64,000 nucleotides of DNA from positions 35,569 through 99,568 of the forward strand of contig NZ_JAVIDR010000011.1 in NCBI RefSeq assembly GCF_031157835.1, in the 5' to 3' direction. Both the position numbers and the translations under genes were made by a program. This DNA is from Acinetobacter rudis. Lineage in GTDB: Bacteria > Pseudomonadota > Gammaproteobacteria > Pseudomonadales > Moraxellaceae. Of this stretch, positions 9,095-20,116 are shown one piece after another (the stretch's first letter is position 1; each line of letters starts with the position of its first letter). The notes below the pieces were generated by a model. It was not told where the DNA came from and made no database searches. It saw only the letters and a list, made by a program, of their open reading frames with translations.

Positions 9095-9967
9095 ATGGAA
9101 CGACAAGGCATTTGTCATAAAATGCATGCAGCTCTGTTAGAGAATAATGTAACTGATCCATCCCTACATCAAGCAAATGTTGAATATAAGTTTAATTTAG
9201 ACCGTACCGTAGTCGATCTACCCTTTCAACTTGGTCAACAAATTGAAATAGAATGGACTGGTAAAATTTACTGCGTCTCGTGTGGAAATTCTACACCTAA
9301 ATCATATTCACAAGGGCATTGTTTTAAATGTTTTAAAACCAAAGCATCTTGTGACCTATGTATTATGAAACCTGAAACTTGTCATTACCATTTGGGTACT
9401 TGCCGTGAAGATAGTTTTGCGCACGAAGTCTGCTTTCAACCACATATTGTCTATTTGGCAAATTCAAGCGCATTAAAAGTGGGGATTACCCGTTTAGGAC
9501 AAATGCCTACACGCTGGCTCGACCAAGGTGCAACTCAAGCCCTACCGATTATGAAAGTCGGATCACGGCGCTTATCTGGTCAATTAGAGACCATGTTTGC
9601 AAATGAAGTTGCCGATAAAACAGACTGGCGCAAATTATTAAAAGGACAAGCTGAACCTCTAAACTTGCTCGAAATTCGAGACCAGTTAGTTGAACAATTT
9701 AGCCCCAAAATTCAAACGATTCGTGAAGAGTTTAGTCAAAAACTAGAGTTCAATGAAAATGTTGAACTGCTTGAAAATGAATCCCCACGTGAGTTTATTT
9801 ATCCAATAAACAGCTATCCTGAAAAAATTAAATCACATAACCTTGATAAAACACCAATCATCCGTGGAGTCTTACAAGGAATTAAAGGGCAATATTTAAT
9901 GCTTGATACAGGTGTGATTAACATTCGCAAATACACAGGTTATGAACTTATTATTCGAGCTGAATGA
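9095..9967 (+). CDS. DUF2797 domain protein (GIY-YIG-like)
   Basis: A 290-residue protein. A zinc cluster (CVSCGN, CFKCF, CDLC, CHYHLGTC) is followed by a domain with VYLANSSALKVGITR, the GIY-YIG-like strand pattern of DUF2797, and the conserved Arg/Glu segment RRLSGQLE. The family is widespread and uncharacterised; a nucleic-acid role is often assumed. The start at 9095 gives the usual family length. Confidence 0.8.
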   Translation: MERQGICHKMHAALLENNVTDPSLHQANVEYKFNLDRTVVDLPFQLGQQIEIEWTGKIYCVSCGNSTPKSYSQGHCFKCFKTKASCDLCIMKPETCHYHLGTCREDSFAHEVCFQPHIVYLANSSALKVGITRLGQMPTRWLDQGATQALPIMKVGSRRLSGQLETMFANEVADKTDWRKLLKGQAEPLNLLEIRDQLVEQFSPKIQTIREEFSQKLEFNENVELLENESPREFIYPINSYPEKIKSHNLDKTPIIRGVLQGIKGQYLMLDTGVINIRKYTGYELIIRAE

Positions 9968-9984
9968 TCTCTCATAATTCTAAT

Positions 9985-10018
9985 AATAGCCGTACATACC
10001 TTATGATATACGGCTATT
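9985..10018. terminator. Hairpin between convergent DUF2797 gene and lpxB
   Basis: Perfect 10-bp inverted repeat (AATAGCCGTA at 9985-9994 and its complement at 10009-10018) between convergent genes, probably a bidirectional transcription stop although the T tracts are short. Confidence 0.55.
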
Positions 10019-10045
10019 GATTATTTTGGATGTCATATACTCATA

Positions 10046-11233
10046 TTACTTTATGTGGATATTTAACAGCTCTAAAATAGCAAGAGCTGGATCTTCACTA
10101 TTTCCAGCCAATAGTTTTTTATGTAAAGTTTTAAACTGCATGGTCTGAATCTGTCCAACCTCAACATCCATCAAGCGTTCAATTTCAGTCGCAAGATTCT
10201 GTGCGGTTGCTTCACGCTGAATAAGTTCTTTGATTACACGTTTTCCTGCAATAATATTAGGTAAAGAATAATATGGAATTTTTACCAAGCACTTGATAAT
10301 AATATAACTTAACCAATTTAACTTATAAAACGATACCATAGGTCGATGCATTAACATCGCTTCTAAAGTTGCGGTTCCTGATGCTAAAGCAACAATATTT
10401 GCGGCATCCATTACTTGTCGACCAATACTAGACTCTGCACTTTGATTCTCTAACAACATGATTTGACGTTTAAAATGATCAGGATAGTGCTCTAATAACT
10501 GTGCTATTTGTTGTTGTCTTGCAGCATTGATTGCAGGAATAATAAAAATATCTTCTGGGAATTTATAATGCAATATTTGAGCAGCATCCAATAACATGGG
10601 ACCCAAACGTTCAACCTCTCCCTGCCTACTCCCTGGCAATAAGGCAATATGGCGCTGATTTACGGATAATCCAAGTGCTTGCTTTGCGTGAGCAATTGGA
10701 TTATCAAGTGGCAGTTCTGTTGCTAAAGGATGGCCAACAAATGCTGCTGGAACATTAAATTTTTGATAAAAAGCTTTTTCAAATGGGAATAAACATAGAA
10801 CCAGATCAATAGACTCTTTTATTCCATAGACTCGTCCCTGTCGCCAGGCCCATACTGAAGGACTTACATATTGTACAGTCTTAGTTGGTAAATGATGTTG
10901 TTTTATACTTTTAGATAAACGCAGATTAAAATCAGGCGCATCAATCCCGATGAAAATATCAATTGGTCTTTTAGCCCAACGCTCCACCAGTTCATCACGA
11001 ATGGCGAAAAACTTTTTTAAGTCTTTGAGTACTTCAACGATACCCATTTTAGAAAAAATATCCATTGGATAAAAGCTTTCTAATCCAGCAGCAATCATTT
11101 GTGGACCACCTACACCCTCAAATTCTGCTTCAATACCCAATTCTTGGAAACGGCGCATCAATTTAACCCCAAGCGTATCGCCCGAAACTTCACCAACCAC
11201 TATTCCAATGCGTAATTTTTGATTATTCAACAT
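10046..11233 (-). CDS. lpxB: Lipid-A-disaccharide synthase
   Basis: Glycosyltransferase (GT19) condensing UDP-2,3-diacylglucosamine with lipid X in lipid A synthesis at the inner membrane. Recognised by VGEVSGDTLG at the N-terminus, GIDAPDFNLRL, YVSPSVWAWR, LPGSRQGEVERL and ASGTATLEAML. Length about 395 residues, normal for the family. Start at 11233 is supported by GGGG shortly upstream. It is not in the lpxD-fabZ-lpxA cluster here, so it stands as a separate transcription unit. Confidence 0.96.
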   Translation of the reverse strand: MLNNQKLRIGIVVGEVSGDTLGVKLMRRFQELGIEAEFEGVGGPQMIAAGLESFYPMDIFSKMGIVEVLKDLKKFFAIRDELVERWAKRPIDIFIGIDAPDFNLRLSKSIKQHHLPTKTVQYVSPSVWAWRQGRVYGIKESIDLVLCLFPFEKAFYQKFNVPAAFVGHPLATELPLDNPIAHAKQALGLSVNQRHIALLPGSRQGEVERLGPMLLDAAQILHYKFPEDIFIIPAINAARQQQIAQLLEHYPDHFKRQIMLLENQSAESSIGRQVMDAANIVALASGTATLEAMLMHRPMVSFYKLNWLSYIIIKCLVKIPYYSLPNIIAGKRVIKELIQREATAQNLATEIERLMDVEVGQIQTMQFKTLHKKLLAGNSEDPALAILELLNIHIK

Positions 11234-11392
11234 GATATCCCCTGCAAAGCAAGCACATCTTAACATAGCAGAACTAAGCTTATTTTTTTAAATTCAGTGC
11301 CAACAAACAATCTAAACTGAATTCTCCATACAAATACACCGAAAAATATCACAACCCGACAAATATCCTAGACTTATTCTGCTTTAGCCGTG

Positions 11393-11420
11393 TTAAACAT
11401 TAAACAATTCGTGTTATATT
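11393..11420 (+). promoter_or_regulatory. Possible sigma-70 promoter of DAHP synthase gene
   Basis: TTAAAC (11393-11398) and TATATT (11415-11420) with a 16-base spacer, about 45 bases before the start codon. The match to consensus is moderate. Confidence 0.4.
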
Positions 11421-11464
11421 CAAGCGAATTTCTACTCAACTGTATGATTACCCAGTGACGGCAA

Positions 11465-12556
11465 ATGAATACACCTAAGTCTACCCCTCTTGTACAATCT
11501 GATATTGATGACGTGAATGTTCAAAGCATTCAACCTCTTGTAACTCCAGCAAAATTAAAAGCGGAACTTCCTTTAAATGGTCAGGCCTATCAAACAGTGC
11601 TACATGGTCGTGAAACAATCCGCAATATTTTAGATGGCAAAGATAAACGTTTGTTTGTTGTGATTGGTCCATGTTCAATCCATGACCCTATAGCTGCACA
11701 TGAATATGCAGACCGCTTAAAAGTGCTTAGCGAAAAAGTAAAAGATACTTTATATATTGTCATGCGTGTTTATTTTGAAAAGCCTCGTACAACAATTGGT
11801 TGGAAAGGTCTAATTAATGACCCTGACATGAATGATTCATTCAATATTGAAAAAGGTTTACGTATTGGCCGTAAGCTCTTGTTGGAACTGAATGAAAAAG
11901 GATTAGCTTGCGCAACTGAAGCCCTAGATCCGAACTCACCACAATACTATCAAGACTTGATTTCTTGGTCAGCGATTGGGGCACGTACAACCGAAAGCCA
12001 AACTCACCGTGAAATGTCCTCAGGTCTTTCGTCTCCAGTTGGTTTTAAAAATGGTACAGATGGTGGCTTAACTGTTGCAACCAATGCGATGCAATCCGTT
12101 AAACACGGGCATAGTTTCTTGGGCTTAAATGATCAAGGTCAAGTTTCAGTAATTCGCACCAAAGGTAATCCATATGCACACGTTGTTTTACGTGGTGGTA
12201 ATGGTAAACCAAACTATGACGCAGGTTCAGTTGCCGAAACTGAAAATGCCTTGGCTAAGGCGAAGGTGAGCAACAAGATTATGATTGATGCTAGCCATGC
12301 CAATTCAAATAAAGACCCATTCCTACAGCCGTTGGTACTGAAAAATATTACTGAACAAATTTTAGATGGTAATAAATCTATTGTTGGTATCATGGTTGAG
12401 AGTCATCTCAAAGGAGGTCGTCAAGACATCCCTAAAGATCTCAATCAACTTGAATACGGTAAATCAGTCACAGATGGTTGTATCGATTGGGAAACGACTG
12501 AAAATACGCTGCTTGAAATGGATGCAGCATTAAAGAACGTTCTTCCAACACGTTAA
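11465..12556 (+). CDS. 3-deoxy-7-phosphoheptulonate synthase (type I)
   Basis: Condenses PEP and erythrose-4-phosphate, the first step of the shikimate pathway. It is 363 residues, close to E. coli AroF/AroG/AroH. Active-site segments: VVIGPCSIHDP (metal Cys), EKPRTTIGWKGL (PEP Lys), GARTTESQ, SGLSSPVGFKNGTDG, HVVLRGG, DASHANS (metal His) and the final ESHLKGG and TDGCIDWE (metal Glu and Asp). Which aromatic amino acid inhibits it cannot be read safely, so no isozyme symbol is given. Confidence 0.95.
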   Translation: MNTPKSTPLVQSDIDDVNVQSIQPLVTPAKLKAELPLNGQAYQTVLHGRETIRNILDGKDKRLFVVIGPCSIHDPIAAHEYADRLKVLSEKVKDTLYIVMRVYFEKPRTTIGWKGLINDPDMNDSFNIEKGLRIGRKLLLELNEKGLACATEALDPNSPQYYQDLISWSAIGARTTESQTHREMSSGLSSPVGFKNGTDGGLTVATNAMQSVKHGHSFLGLNDQGQVSVIRTKGNPYAHVVLRGGNGKPNYDAGSVAETENALAKAKVSNKIMIDASHANSNKDPFLQPLVLKNITEQILDGNKSIVGIMVESHLKGGRQDIPKDLNQLEYGKSVTDGCIDWETTENTLLEMDAALKNVLPTR

Positions 12557-12569
12557 TGCTGAATAAAGC

Positions 12570-12595
12570 GCCATCTACCCGATGGCGTTTTACTT
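12570..12595 (+). terminator. Intrinsic terminator after DAHP synthase
   Basis: CGCCATC, a loop, then GATGGCG followed by TTTTA: a GC-rich stem directly after the stop codon. Confidence 0.8.
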
Positions 12596-12686
12596 TGTTG
12601 TGGATTATTGCTAGCTACAGCTTTCCTTGATCTATATTTAGACTTATATTTTATATTTACTTTTTTAGTTATTAGTTAACGGTCAC

Positions 12687-13214
12687 ATGAACAATCTTGA
12701 ACAACAGCTCAGTCAAATTACCCATTTTCGCTATATACACCAACATCTCTTAACATCTGCCCAACCCAGTGTAGAGCAGCTTGCACAAATAAAATCATAT
12801 GGTGTAGATACTGTTATCAATCTAGGTTTGAGTCATGAAGAACAATTTTTAGCAGACCAAGATCAACACTGTATTGCCTTAGGACTCAATTACTTACATA
12901 TTCCAATAGATTGGGAATGTCCTGCCGATGAACAATGCCTTTTGGTTTTAGATCTAATTAACGCATTAGTACAAAACAAAATCATTTGGATACATTGTCC
13001 AAATGGCTATCGTGTAAGTAGCCTGATGTATTTATATCAACAATTTGCAATGGAAATTGATTTACCAACTGCACAAGAATTTTTACATCAACTTTGGGAA
13101 CCCAATGCAACATGGACAGGTTTAATTCATGCCGTGACTCTACAGTTACAAGGCCGTAAAGCCACTCAAGAATTAGAAATGTCTTTACAACAAGTTGAAG
13201 ACACAAATCCATAG
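12687..13214 (+). CDS. Protein-tyrosine-phosphatase-like protein with CX4R loop
   Basis: A 175-residue protein of the cysteine-phosphatase fold. TSAQPSVEQL and DTVINLGL match the start of phosphatase-like domains in DUF442/Blh-associated proteins. The P-loop reads HCPNGYR, so only four residues separate Cys and Arg where classical phosphatases have five. Related gammaproteobacterial proteins share such a short loop as far as I recall, so it may be family-typical. Activity is uncertain. It is convergent with ispF with only 6 bases between them. Confidence 0.7.
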   Translation: MNNLEQQLSQITHFRYIHQHLLTSAQPSVEQLAQIKSYGVDTVINLGLSHEEQFLADQDQHCIALGLNYLHIPIDWECPADEQCLLVLDLINALVQNKIIWIHCPNGYRVSSLMYLYQQFAMEIDLPTAQEFLHQLWEPNATWTGLIHAVTLQLQGRKATQELEMSLQQVEDTNP

Positions 13215-13220
13215 CATTAA

Positions 13221-13712
13221 CTATTTTGTTTGATGTGAAACCAAAACTATAGCTGTGGCTAAAATCCCTTCCTGACGTCCTGTAAAACCTAGCTTCTCTG
13301 TCGTTGTGGCCTTAATGCTTATTTGGGTCACATCCACATGGAGTACATTTGCGATACTCTGACGCATTTCTAGATTGTATTTCGACAATTTAGGACGTTC
13401 ACATGCAACAGTAATATCAGCATTATTTAGTTGATAGCCACGATCTAAGATCAATTGATAGCTATGTTGAAGTAATTTACGGCTATCTACATCTTTAAAT
13501 TCAGGATCGGTATCAGGGAAATGCTGACCAATATCGCCTAAAGCTAGAGAGCCTAATAGTGCATCACACAATGCATGTAACACAACATCACCATCAGAAT
13601 GTGCTTTTAAACCTTGATTATGTGGTATCTTAATGCCAGCAAGCGTAACAAAATCTCCATCTTCAAATGCATGTACATCAATACCCTGACCAATTCGAAT
13701 CTGTACTGACAT
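13221..13712 (-). CDS. ispF: 2-C-methyl-D-erythritol 2,4-cyclodiphosphate synthase
   Basis: Fifth enzyme of the MEP isoprenoid pathway. Metal site residues are in GIDVHAF (DxH) and the His of HSDGDVVLHAL; further family motifs are GDIGQHFPDTD, DITVACERPKL and ATTTEKLGFTGR. The length of 163 residues is typical. Start at 13712 has GGGGGAG seven bases before it; two upstream in-frame ATGs would add an atypical extension. Confidence 0.96.
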   Translation of the reverse strand: MSVQIRIGQGIDVHAFEDGDFVTLAGIKIPHNQGLKAHSDGDVVLHALCDALLGSLALGDIGQHFPDTDPEFKDVDSRKLLQHSYQLILDRGYQLNNADITVACERPKLSKYNLEMRQSIANVLHVDVTQISIKATTTEKLGFTGRQEGILATAIVLVSHQTK

Positions 13713-13837
13713 AAAATCTCCCCCTGTGCAGTTTTTAATATGAAATCTTGTATTCATACTTTCTCTTTCGCTATAGTAAGTATGCAAGCATTTGGAAAGT
13801 ATAAGCGATCATGCTGATCAAAACAGATTATTTATCG

Positions 13838-14470
13838 ATGAAGTCTATTTTAACCCTCTTAAGTTTAAGCAGCCTAGCGATTTTCAGCAGCTCGATAAGC
13901 CATGCTCAAGCGATCCCTTGCGAAAATCCCCATCAGCAAGCTTGGAAAAAAATGCTGTGTGGCAATGAGCTAAAAAAACAACGTTTATTACTCAATGATA
14001 AATACCTAACAGCATATCTTGCCACAGATGCCCCAATACAGCTTTTAGAAAAGACACAACAACTCTGGCTCAACCGAGTACAACAATGTACAACTCGACG
14101 TTGTTTTGAACAGCAAATTGATCTACGCAGTGAGGAGCTTAATTTTTATACATCCATGAATCAAAGTATGACACAGCACTTTATCAAATATAATCGAGGT
14201 AAAATTGCGATACCAGAAGTGCATATCATGGTGCATCAACTCAGTACTGATCGTATAAAAATTGAAGGTAATGCTTATTTAAATCCTAACAATAAAAACC
14301 AACAACAAAGGATGTTACTTGCCTACAGTTCACCTGATCCTAAAAAGCCTGTTCTAGATAATGATCGTCGTTGTAGCTATCAAATGACTTTTCACAAAGC
14401 ACTCTTAGTCGTACAAAGCAAACAAAAAGAATGCCAGCATTTCACTGGGCATTATCGACGTTACGATTAA
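13838..14470 (+). CDS. Secreted LprI-like (DUF1311-type) protein
   Basis: About 210 residues with a signal peptide ending near SHAQA. The mature N-terminal half carries the LprI/DUF1311 pattern: spaced cysteines, LNDKYL, then LEKTQQLWLNRVQQC. Some family members are lysozyme inhibitors. The C-terminal half is a beta-rich extension with two cysteines and no known motif. Periplasmic location is predicted; function is unproven. Confidence 0.65.
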   Translation: MKSILTLLSLSSLAIFSSSISHAQAIPCENPHQQAWKKMLCGNELKKQRLLLNDKYLTAYLATDAPIQLLEKTQQLWLNRVQQCTTRRCFEQQIDLRSEELNFYTSMNQSMTQHFIKYNRGKIAIPEVHIMVHQLSTDRIKIEGNAYLNPNNKNQQQRMLLAYSSPDPKKPVLDNDRRCSYQMTFHKALLVVQSKQKECQHFTGHYRRYD

Positions 14471-14486
14471 GCCAATATAAATAGAA

Positions 14487-14512
14487 AAATGGTTGATTTC
14501 ACTCAACCATTT
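14487..14512 (-). terminator. Terminator between convergent LprI-like gene and fadH
   Basis: AAATGGTTGA, loop, TCAACCATTT. On the minus strand it is followed by a T-rich stretch, so it best serves fadH and may be bidirectional. Confidence 0.65.
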
Positions 14513-14549
14513 CACATTCTAAGCAAATGATTCTCTATGAGAACTTCAA

Positions 14550-16607
<2,058 letters not shown>

Positions 16608-16650
16608 CTAGTTTTGATCAGCAGTTTTTTATAATCTAGTTTTGTTTTTA

Positions 16651-16666
16651 ATGCAACATGTTGCAT
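16651..16666. promoter_or_regulatory. Perfect 16-bp palindrome, candidate PadR operator
   Basis: ATGCAACATGTTGCAT reads identically on both strands and lies midway between divergent fadH and padR. Its ATG...CAT flanks recall the ATGT/ACAT half-sites of PadR operators. Likely binding site of the adjacent regulator; inferred from position and symmetry. Confidence 0.6.
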
Positions 16667-16702
16667 AATATCTAACATGCTCATTTTAGACTGATATAGC
16701 CG

Positions 16703-17260
16703 ATGTCACTCTCTCATGCTTTACTCACCAGTTTAATTGAAAAACCAAGTACAGGTTCCGAACTGGCACGTCGTTTTGACCGCTCTATGGGCTTTTTTTG
16801 GCCTGCTACACACCAACAAATCTATAGAGAACTCAACAATATGCTTTTGAAGGGTTGGGTTTCCACTCTAGAAGATGAGCATTACACTGGTCGTAAAAAA
16901 ACCTATCAAGTAGAAGCCTCTGGTCGGGCCGAATTAGCAGATTGGATCTACAAACAAAGTCCACCTGCACCTCTACGTGAGGAACTCATGGTACGTTTGC
17001 GCGCGGAGGCACAATTAAATACATCACAGCTTTTACCTGAACTGCAGCGTCATCTTGAGTTACATCGTCACAATCTACATATCTATCAATTGATTTATAA
17101 TCGTGACTTTGCAATATCCGACTCTCAACCCAATCTACAGGAAAAAACCACCTACATACATAAAATGATTTTGCAATTAGGTATTAATCAAGAACTTGGC
17201 TGGATTACATGGTTAGAACAGTTAATTCCACAGTTACAACAATTTCAGGATCAACACTAA
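16703..17260 (+). CDS. PadR-family transcriptional regulator
   Basis: A 185-residue regulator. The N-terminal winged helix has SHALLTSLIEKPSTGSELA and the QIYRELNNMLLKGWV recognition and wing region; the C-terminal helices match the Vir_reg-type dimerisation domain. PadR regulators usually respond to small aromatic or lipophilic effectors. Neighbours suggest it controls fadH and possibly the downstream hydrolase, which starts 38 bases after its stop. Confidence 0.88.
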   Translation: MSLSHALLTSLIEKPSTGSELARRFDRSMGFFWPATHQQIYRELNNMLLKGWVSTLEDEHYTGRKKTYQVEASGRAELADWIYKQSPPAPLREELMVRLRAEAQLNTSQLLPELQRHLELHRHNLHIYQLIYNRDFAISDSQPNLQEKTTYIHKMILQLGINQELGWITWLEQLIPQLQQFQDQH

Positions 17261-17298
17261 TTTTCATTTTTGTATATTTCCTTAAGGAGTAAGTACTG

Positions 17299-18207
17299 AT
17301 GCCATATTATTCAATGACTGACGACACTCAACTTCATGTTCGTGAAGTTGGTCAAGGTGATCCCGTACTAGTTCTCTCCGGCTTAGGTATGCAAAGTTGG
17401 CAATGGCTTCCTTTCTTACAATCAAGTAAAAAAACTCACCGTTTTATTATTCCTGATTGGCGCGGTTTTGGTGGGTCAAAGCACTGTAAAATTCCAATGC
17501 ATTTGGATGCGATTACAAGTCACTGGAATGATATTAAGTGTCTAATAGAACAACTGGAACTTGACCAATTTAAACTTATTGCCTATTCAATGGGTGCTAG
17601 CACAGCAATGCATGGTATGCAATATGGGCATCTTTCAAGTAAATTAAAAAGTTATCTCCATATTGACCAAACTCCTAAAATCTCTACTGATTTTAATTGG
17701 TCTTATGGCTTGTTTGGTCAGGATTATTTTCAATTTATTGAGCTACTACAATCAATCTCTGATTTCTTAGCACAACATCAAGATAAACAAACTTTAGCAC
17801 AACTTGAAGTACAACCTCGAAAACAACTTTTAAATATGTGGCTTAATTTCATACAGCTTCAGGACAGTAATAAAATTAGCCCTCTACTCTTCAAATTAGC
17901 GCTAAAACAACCATCCTTACAAAAACATTTATTGCCTATCCAACGATTAGACTATATGGCTTGGTACATCAATAATTATTTACATCATCAACAGGATTAT
18001 CGTAAGGCCATCATTGGATTAGACTGCCCGACTACGTTTTTTATTGGCGCAAAATCAACCCTATATCCAGCACAAGGTCAGCTAGAAATTGCTGAAAGAA
18101 TGAAAAATGCTAAATCCGTAGTATTTGAACGCTCTGGACACACTCCACTTTTAACTGAGCCTTTTAAATTTGGTCGAGAATTGCAGCATTTTTTACATGC
18201 AAATTAA
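17299..18207 (+). CDS. Alpha/beta-fold hydrolase
   Basis: A 302-residue cytosolic hydrolase. Oxyanion region LSGLGMQSWQW, DWRGFGGS loop, nucleophile elbow AYSMGAS (Ser), and late His in SGHTPLL. A clear AAGGAG precedes the ATG. It follows padR in the same direction. No cap-domain signature tells the substrate; an ester or lipid substrate would fit the fadH neighbourhood but is inference. Confidence 0.85.
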   Translation: MPYYSMTDDTQLHVREVGQGDPVLVLSGLGMQSWQWLPFLQSSKKTHRFIIPDWRGFGGSKHCKIPMHLDAITSHWNDIKCLIEQLELDQFKLIAYSMGASTAMHGMQYGHLSSKLKSYLHIDQTPKISTDFNWSYGLFGQDYFQFIELLQSISDFLAQHQDKQTLAQLEVQPRKQLLNMWLNFIQLQDSNKISPLLFKLALKQPSLQKHLLPIQRLDYMAWYINNYLHHQQDYRKAIIGLDCPTTFFIGAKSTLYPAQGQLEIAERMKNAKSVVFERSGHTPLLTEPFKFGRELQHFLHAN

Positions 18208-18288
18208 ACAATTTCATATTTAAGAAGATCTTTGAATAATGCCATTTTTTAAATGTCTAATTCATTCATATAAATTTACATGACTGGA

Positions 18289-18888
18289 CTAAACGGATTT
18301 TTCTAAACTTTCTAATAATAACTTAGACTGTTCATGACCATTTTCTGCAGCTTTTTTTAACCACATAAGTGCTTGAGATCTATCCTTGGTTAAACCATTA
18401 CTACCATTAAAATAGTATTTTGCTAATGTTGCTTGCGCATCTTTATGATTATTATTTGCAGCTTTCAAATACCAAGTATTTGCAGCCTTTTCATCTCTAT
18501 CAACACCTTGGCCTTTTTCATACATCATTGCACAATAAAACTGCGAATCAGCATCATTTTGTTCAGCCGCTTTAATCATCAATTCAAAAACCTTTGCATA
18601 GTCTTGTCTGACGCCCTGTCCATGAGCATACATCAATGCTAAGTTATACTGCGCCGACTTATGACCTTGTGCTACAGCTTTATTATACCAACGCAGTGCT
18701 TCACTATTGCTTTGAACAACACCCTTACCTTCATCGTAAATCACGCCAAGATTAAACTGTGCTGAAGCGTTCCCTTGAAGCGCTTGTTTTTGTGTTTCAT
18801 AAAAACTAAGTTGTTGCGCGTTTGCAATATTAGGAGTCACTCCTAATACTGCTATCAAAATCAATAAATTTCTATTTTTTTTCATCAT
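18289..18888 (-). CDS. Exported Sel1-repeat (TPR-like) protein
   Basis: A 199-residue protein with a signal peptide (hydrophobic core LILIAVLGV, cleavage near ANAQ) followed by four to five Sel1 repeats, each with the A.YNLGxMYxxGxGV pattern (for example AQFNLGVIYDEGKGV and AQYNLALMYAHGQGV). Such proteins are periplasmic scaffolds for protein-protein contacts. Two adjacent ATGs could start it. Confidence 0.85.
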   Translation of the reverse strand: MMKKNRNLLILIAVLGVTPNIANAQQLSFYETQKQALQGNASAQFNLGVIYDEGKGVVQSNSEALRWYNKAVAQGHKSAQYNLALMYAHGQGVRQDYAKVFELMIKAAEQNDADSQFYCAMMYEKGQGVDRDEKAANTWYLKAANNNHKDAQATLAKYYFNGSNGLTKDRSQALMWLKKAAENGHEQSKLLLESLEKSV

Positions 18889-19441
18889 TTAAAGCATATT
18901 TACCATCTTATTGGCTATTCTAACTGAATATCAGCCAATAAAAACCCAATGTATTTAATTAAATACACAAAAAAGTTGAGAAAAAACACACTTTATTTTA
19001 GTAAGTATTAAACAAAAAAAGAAAGACCGACATAGCCTCCTAACCTTTTCCAGCTCATTACGCCTGACTTAATAGACGTAAATCTATGTTAGACTGATTT
19101 ATAAACACAAATACACGACTTTAAATAAGCCAAAATACTATATCAAAATTTTATATGTAATTTATTAGTACTTAATCATTTAAAGTTCACAATGAGTCTA
19201 TTTAACCAATCATAAAAAATAAATTATTTGACCATTAAATATAAACATTATAAAACAGCTACACAATACTTATTACCCACAAAAAATAAATATGACGAAG
19301 CAAATAAGATTACTTACCCTAAAACTTATATAATTTTTTTAAACCTTATACTTATCATAGCGCTTAGTTAGATACACTAAAATATTCTTTTATAAAAAAA
19401 GAAATCTATACTTTATAAAAATATATTAATAGCGAACAAAA
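18889..19441. other. AT-rich gap without recognisable gene
   Basis: About 550 bases, very AT-rich. It contains one 8-bp hairpin (TATTGGCT and AGCCAATA, about 18,909-18,940) with no T tract on the correct side, and a slightly more GC-rich patch near 19,020-19,110. I see no open frame with a ribosome-binding site and no RNA family I can name. Confidence 0.5.
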
Positions 19442-19702
19442 CTAACTTTTAACAATTTCATCAGTCAACTTTCTTTTAGGTTCATCAATTGTAAATTTCT
19501 GCCCAGTCGCTATAAGTTCTCTCTTATTAAAACCTGAACGATGTAATTGGCCTTGAGTACAAAACCATTTACATTTTACCTTTGTATCTTTAATAGAGTA
19601 TACAATCATTTCAGGGCTACCCAACACAAAAACCACAACACTACCCACTTCTAAAGTCATATCCCACTCAACAACGATGTTTGGTAAATTTCTTATTTTC
19701 AT
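19442..19702 (-). CDS. YodC/DUF2158-like small protein
   Basis: About 86 residues. The core EVGSVVVFVLGSPEMIV, then KVKCKWF and the Arg-Ser-Gly-Phe segment, fits the DUF2158/YodC pattern (GDVVxLKSGGPxMTV, CxWF, F..xxL). ATG 19702 is used; a TTG lies 9 bases upstream. It is isolated in an AT-rich stretch with no operon partner. Function unknown. Confidence 0.7.
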   Translation of the reverse strand: MKIRNLPNIVVEWDMTLEVGSVVVFVLGSPEMIVYSIKDTKVKCKWFCTQGQLHRSGFNKRELIATGQKFTIDEPKRKLTDEIVKS

Positions 19703-19949
19703 TATATTCAATATAACTAAAGTGTTAAAATTATAAATGCTATTTTTGATTATATTTTTTGTATATAAAACTTATATTAATGTAATTTATAAAACAATCT
19801 AATAGTTAACATATTTCATAATTCAACATACAAAAAAATAACTATTAAATCAGGGTATTTAACTTTGGAATCAATCCAACACATAAAAATAAATAATAAT
19901 AAATCATACTATTTATTATAATTTATAGTAAAAAATCTAATATTTAATA

Positions 19950-20084
19950 AAAAAAAACCCACCTATTATGGTGGGATCACGCTAAATTTTCTTATTTTGA
20001 CTTATTATTATCATAATTGTTTTTGATTATTGACTTCCAAAATTAGGTCTCTTAACTACTGCCTTTTTATGTGAAGTACTTTGT
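19950..20084 (-). ncRNA. Candidate sRNA of about 135 nt
   Basis: A free-standing transcription unit is predicted on the minus strand: -35 TTGTGT (20119-20114), 17-base spacer, perfect -10 TATAAT (20096-20091), expected start near 20,084. It ends at a strong intrinsic terminator (CCCACC, 6-base loop, GGTGGG, then nine T; 19,975-19,949). No reading frame of more than about ten codons with a ribosome-binding site lies inside. It could instead be part of the nnr 3' untranslated region, but the promoter argues for an independent RNA. No family recognised. Confidence 0.55.
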
Positions 20085-20100
20085 GATCGAATTATAACTA

Positions 20101-20116
20101 TGTGATAAAAGTCACA
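20101..20116. promoter_or_regulatory. Perfect CRP/Vfr-type site
   Basis: TGTGA-N6-TCACA with both half-sites perfect. It overlaps the -35 box and spacer of the predicted minus-strand sRNA promoter, centred about 24 bases upstream of the expected start, a position that would repress. Binding is inferred from consensus. Confidence 0.6.

Noticed and set aside
18900..18945. Terminator after the Sel1 gene region
   Set aside because: The 8-bp hairpin lacks a T tract in the required orientation and lies upstream, not downstream, of the gene.
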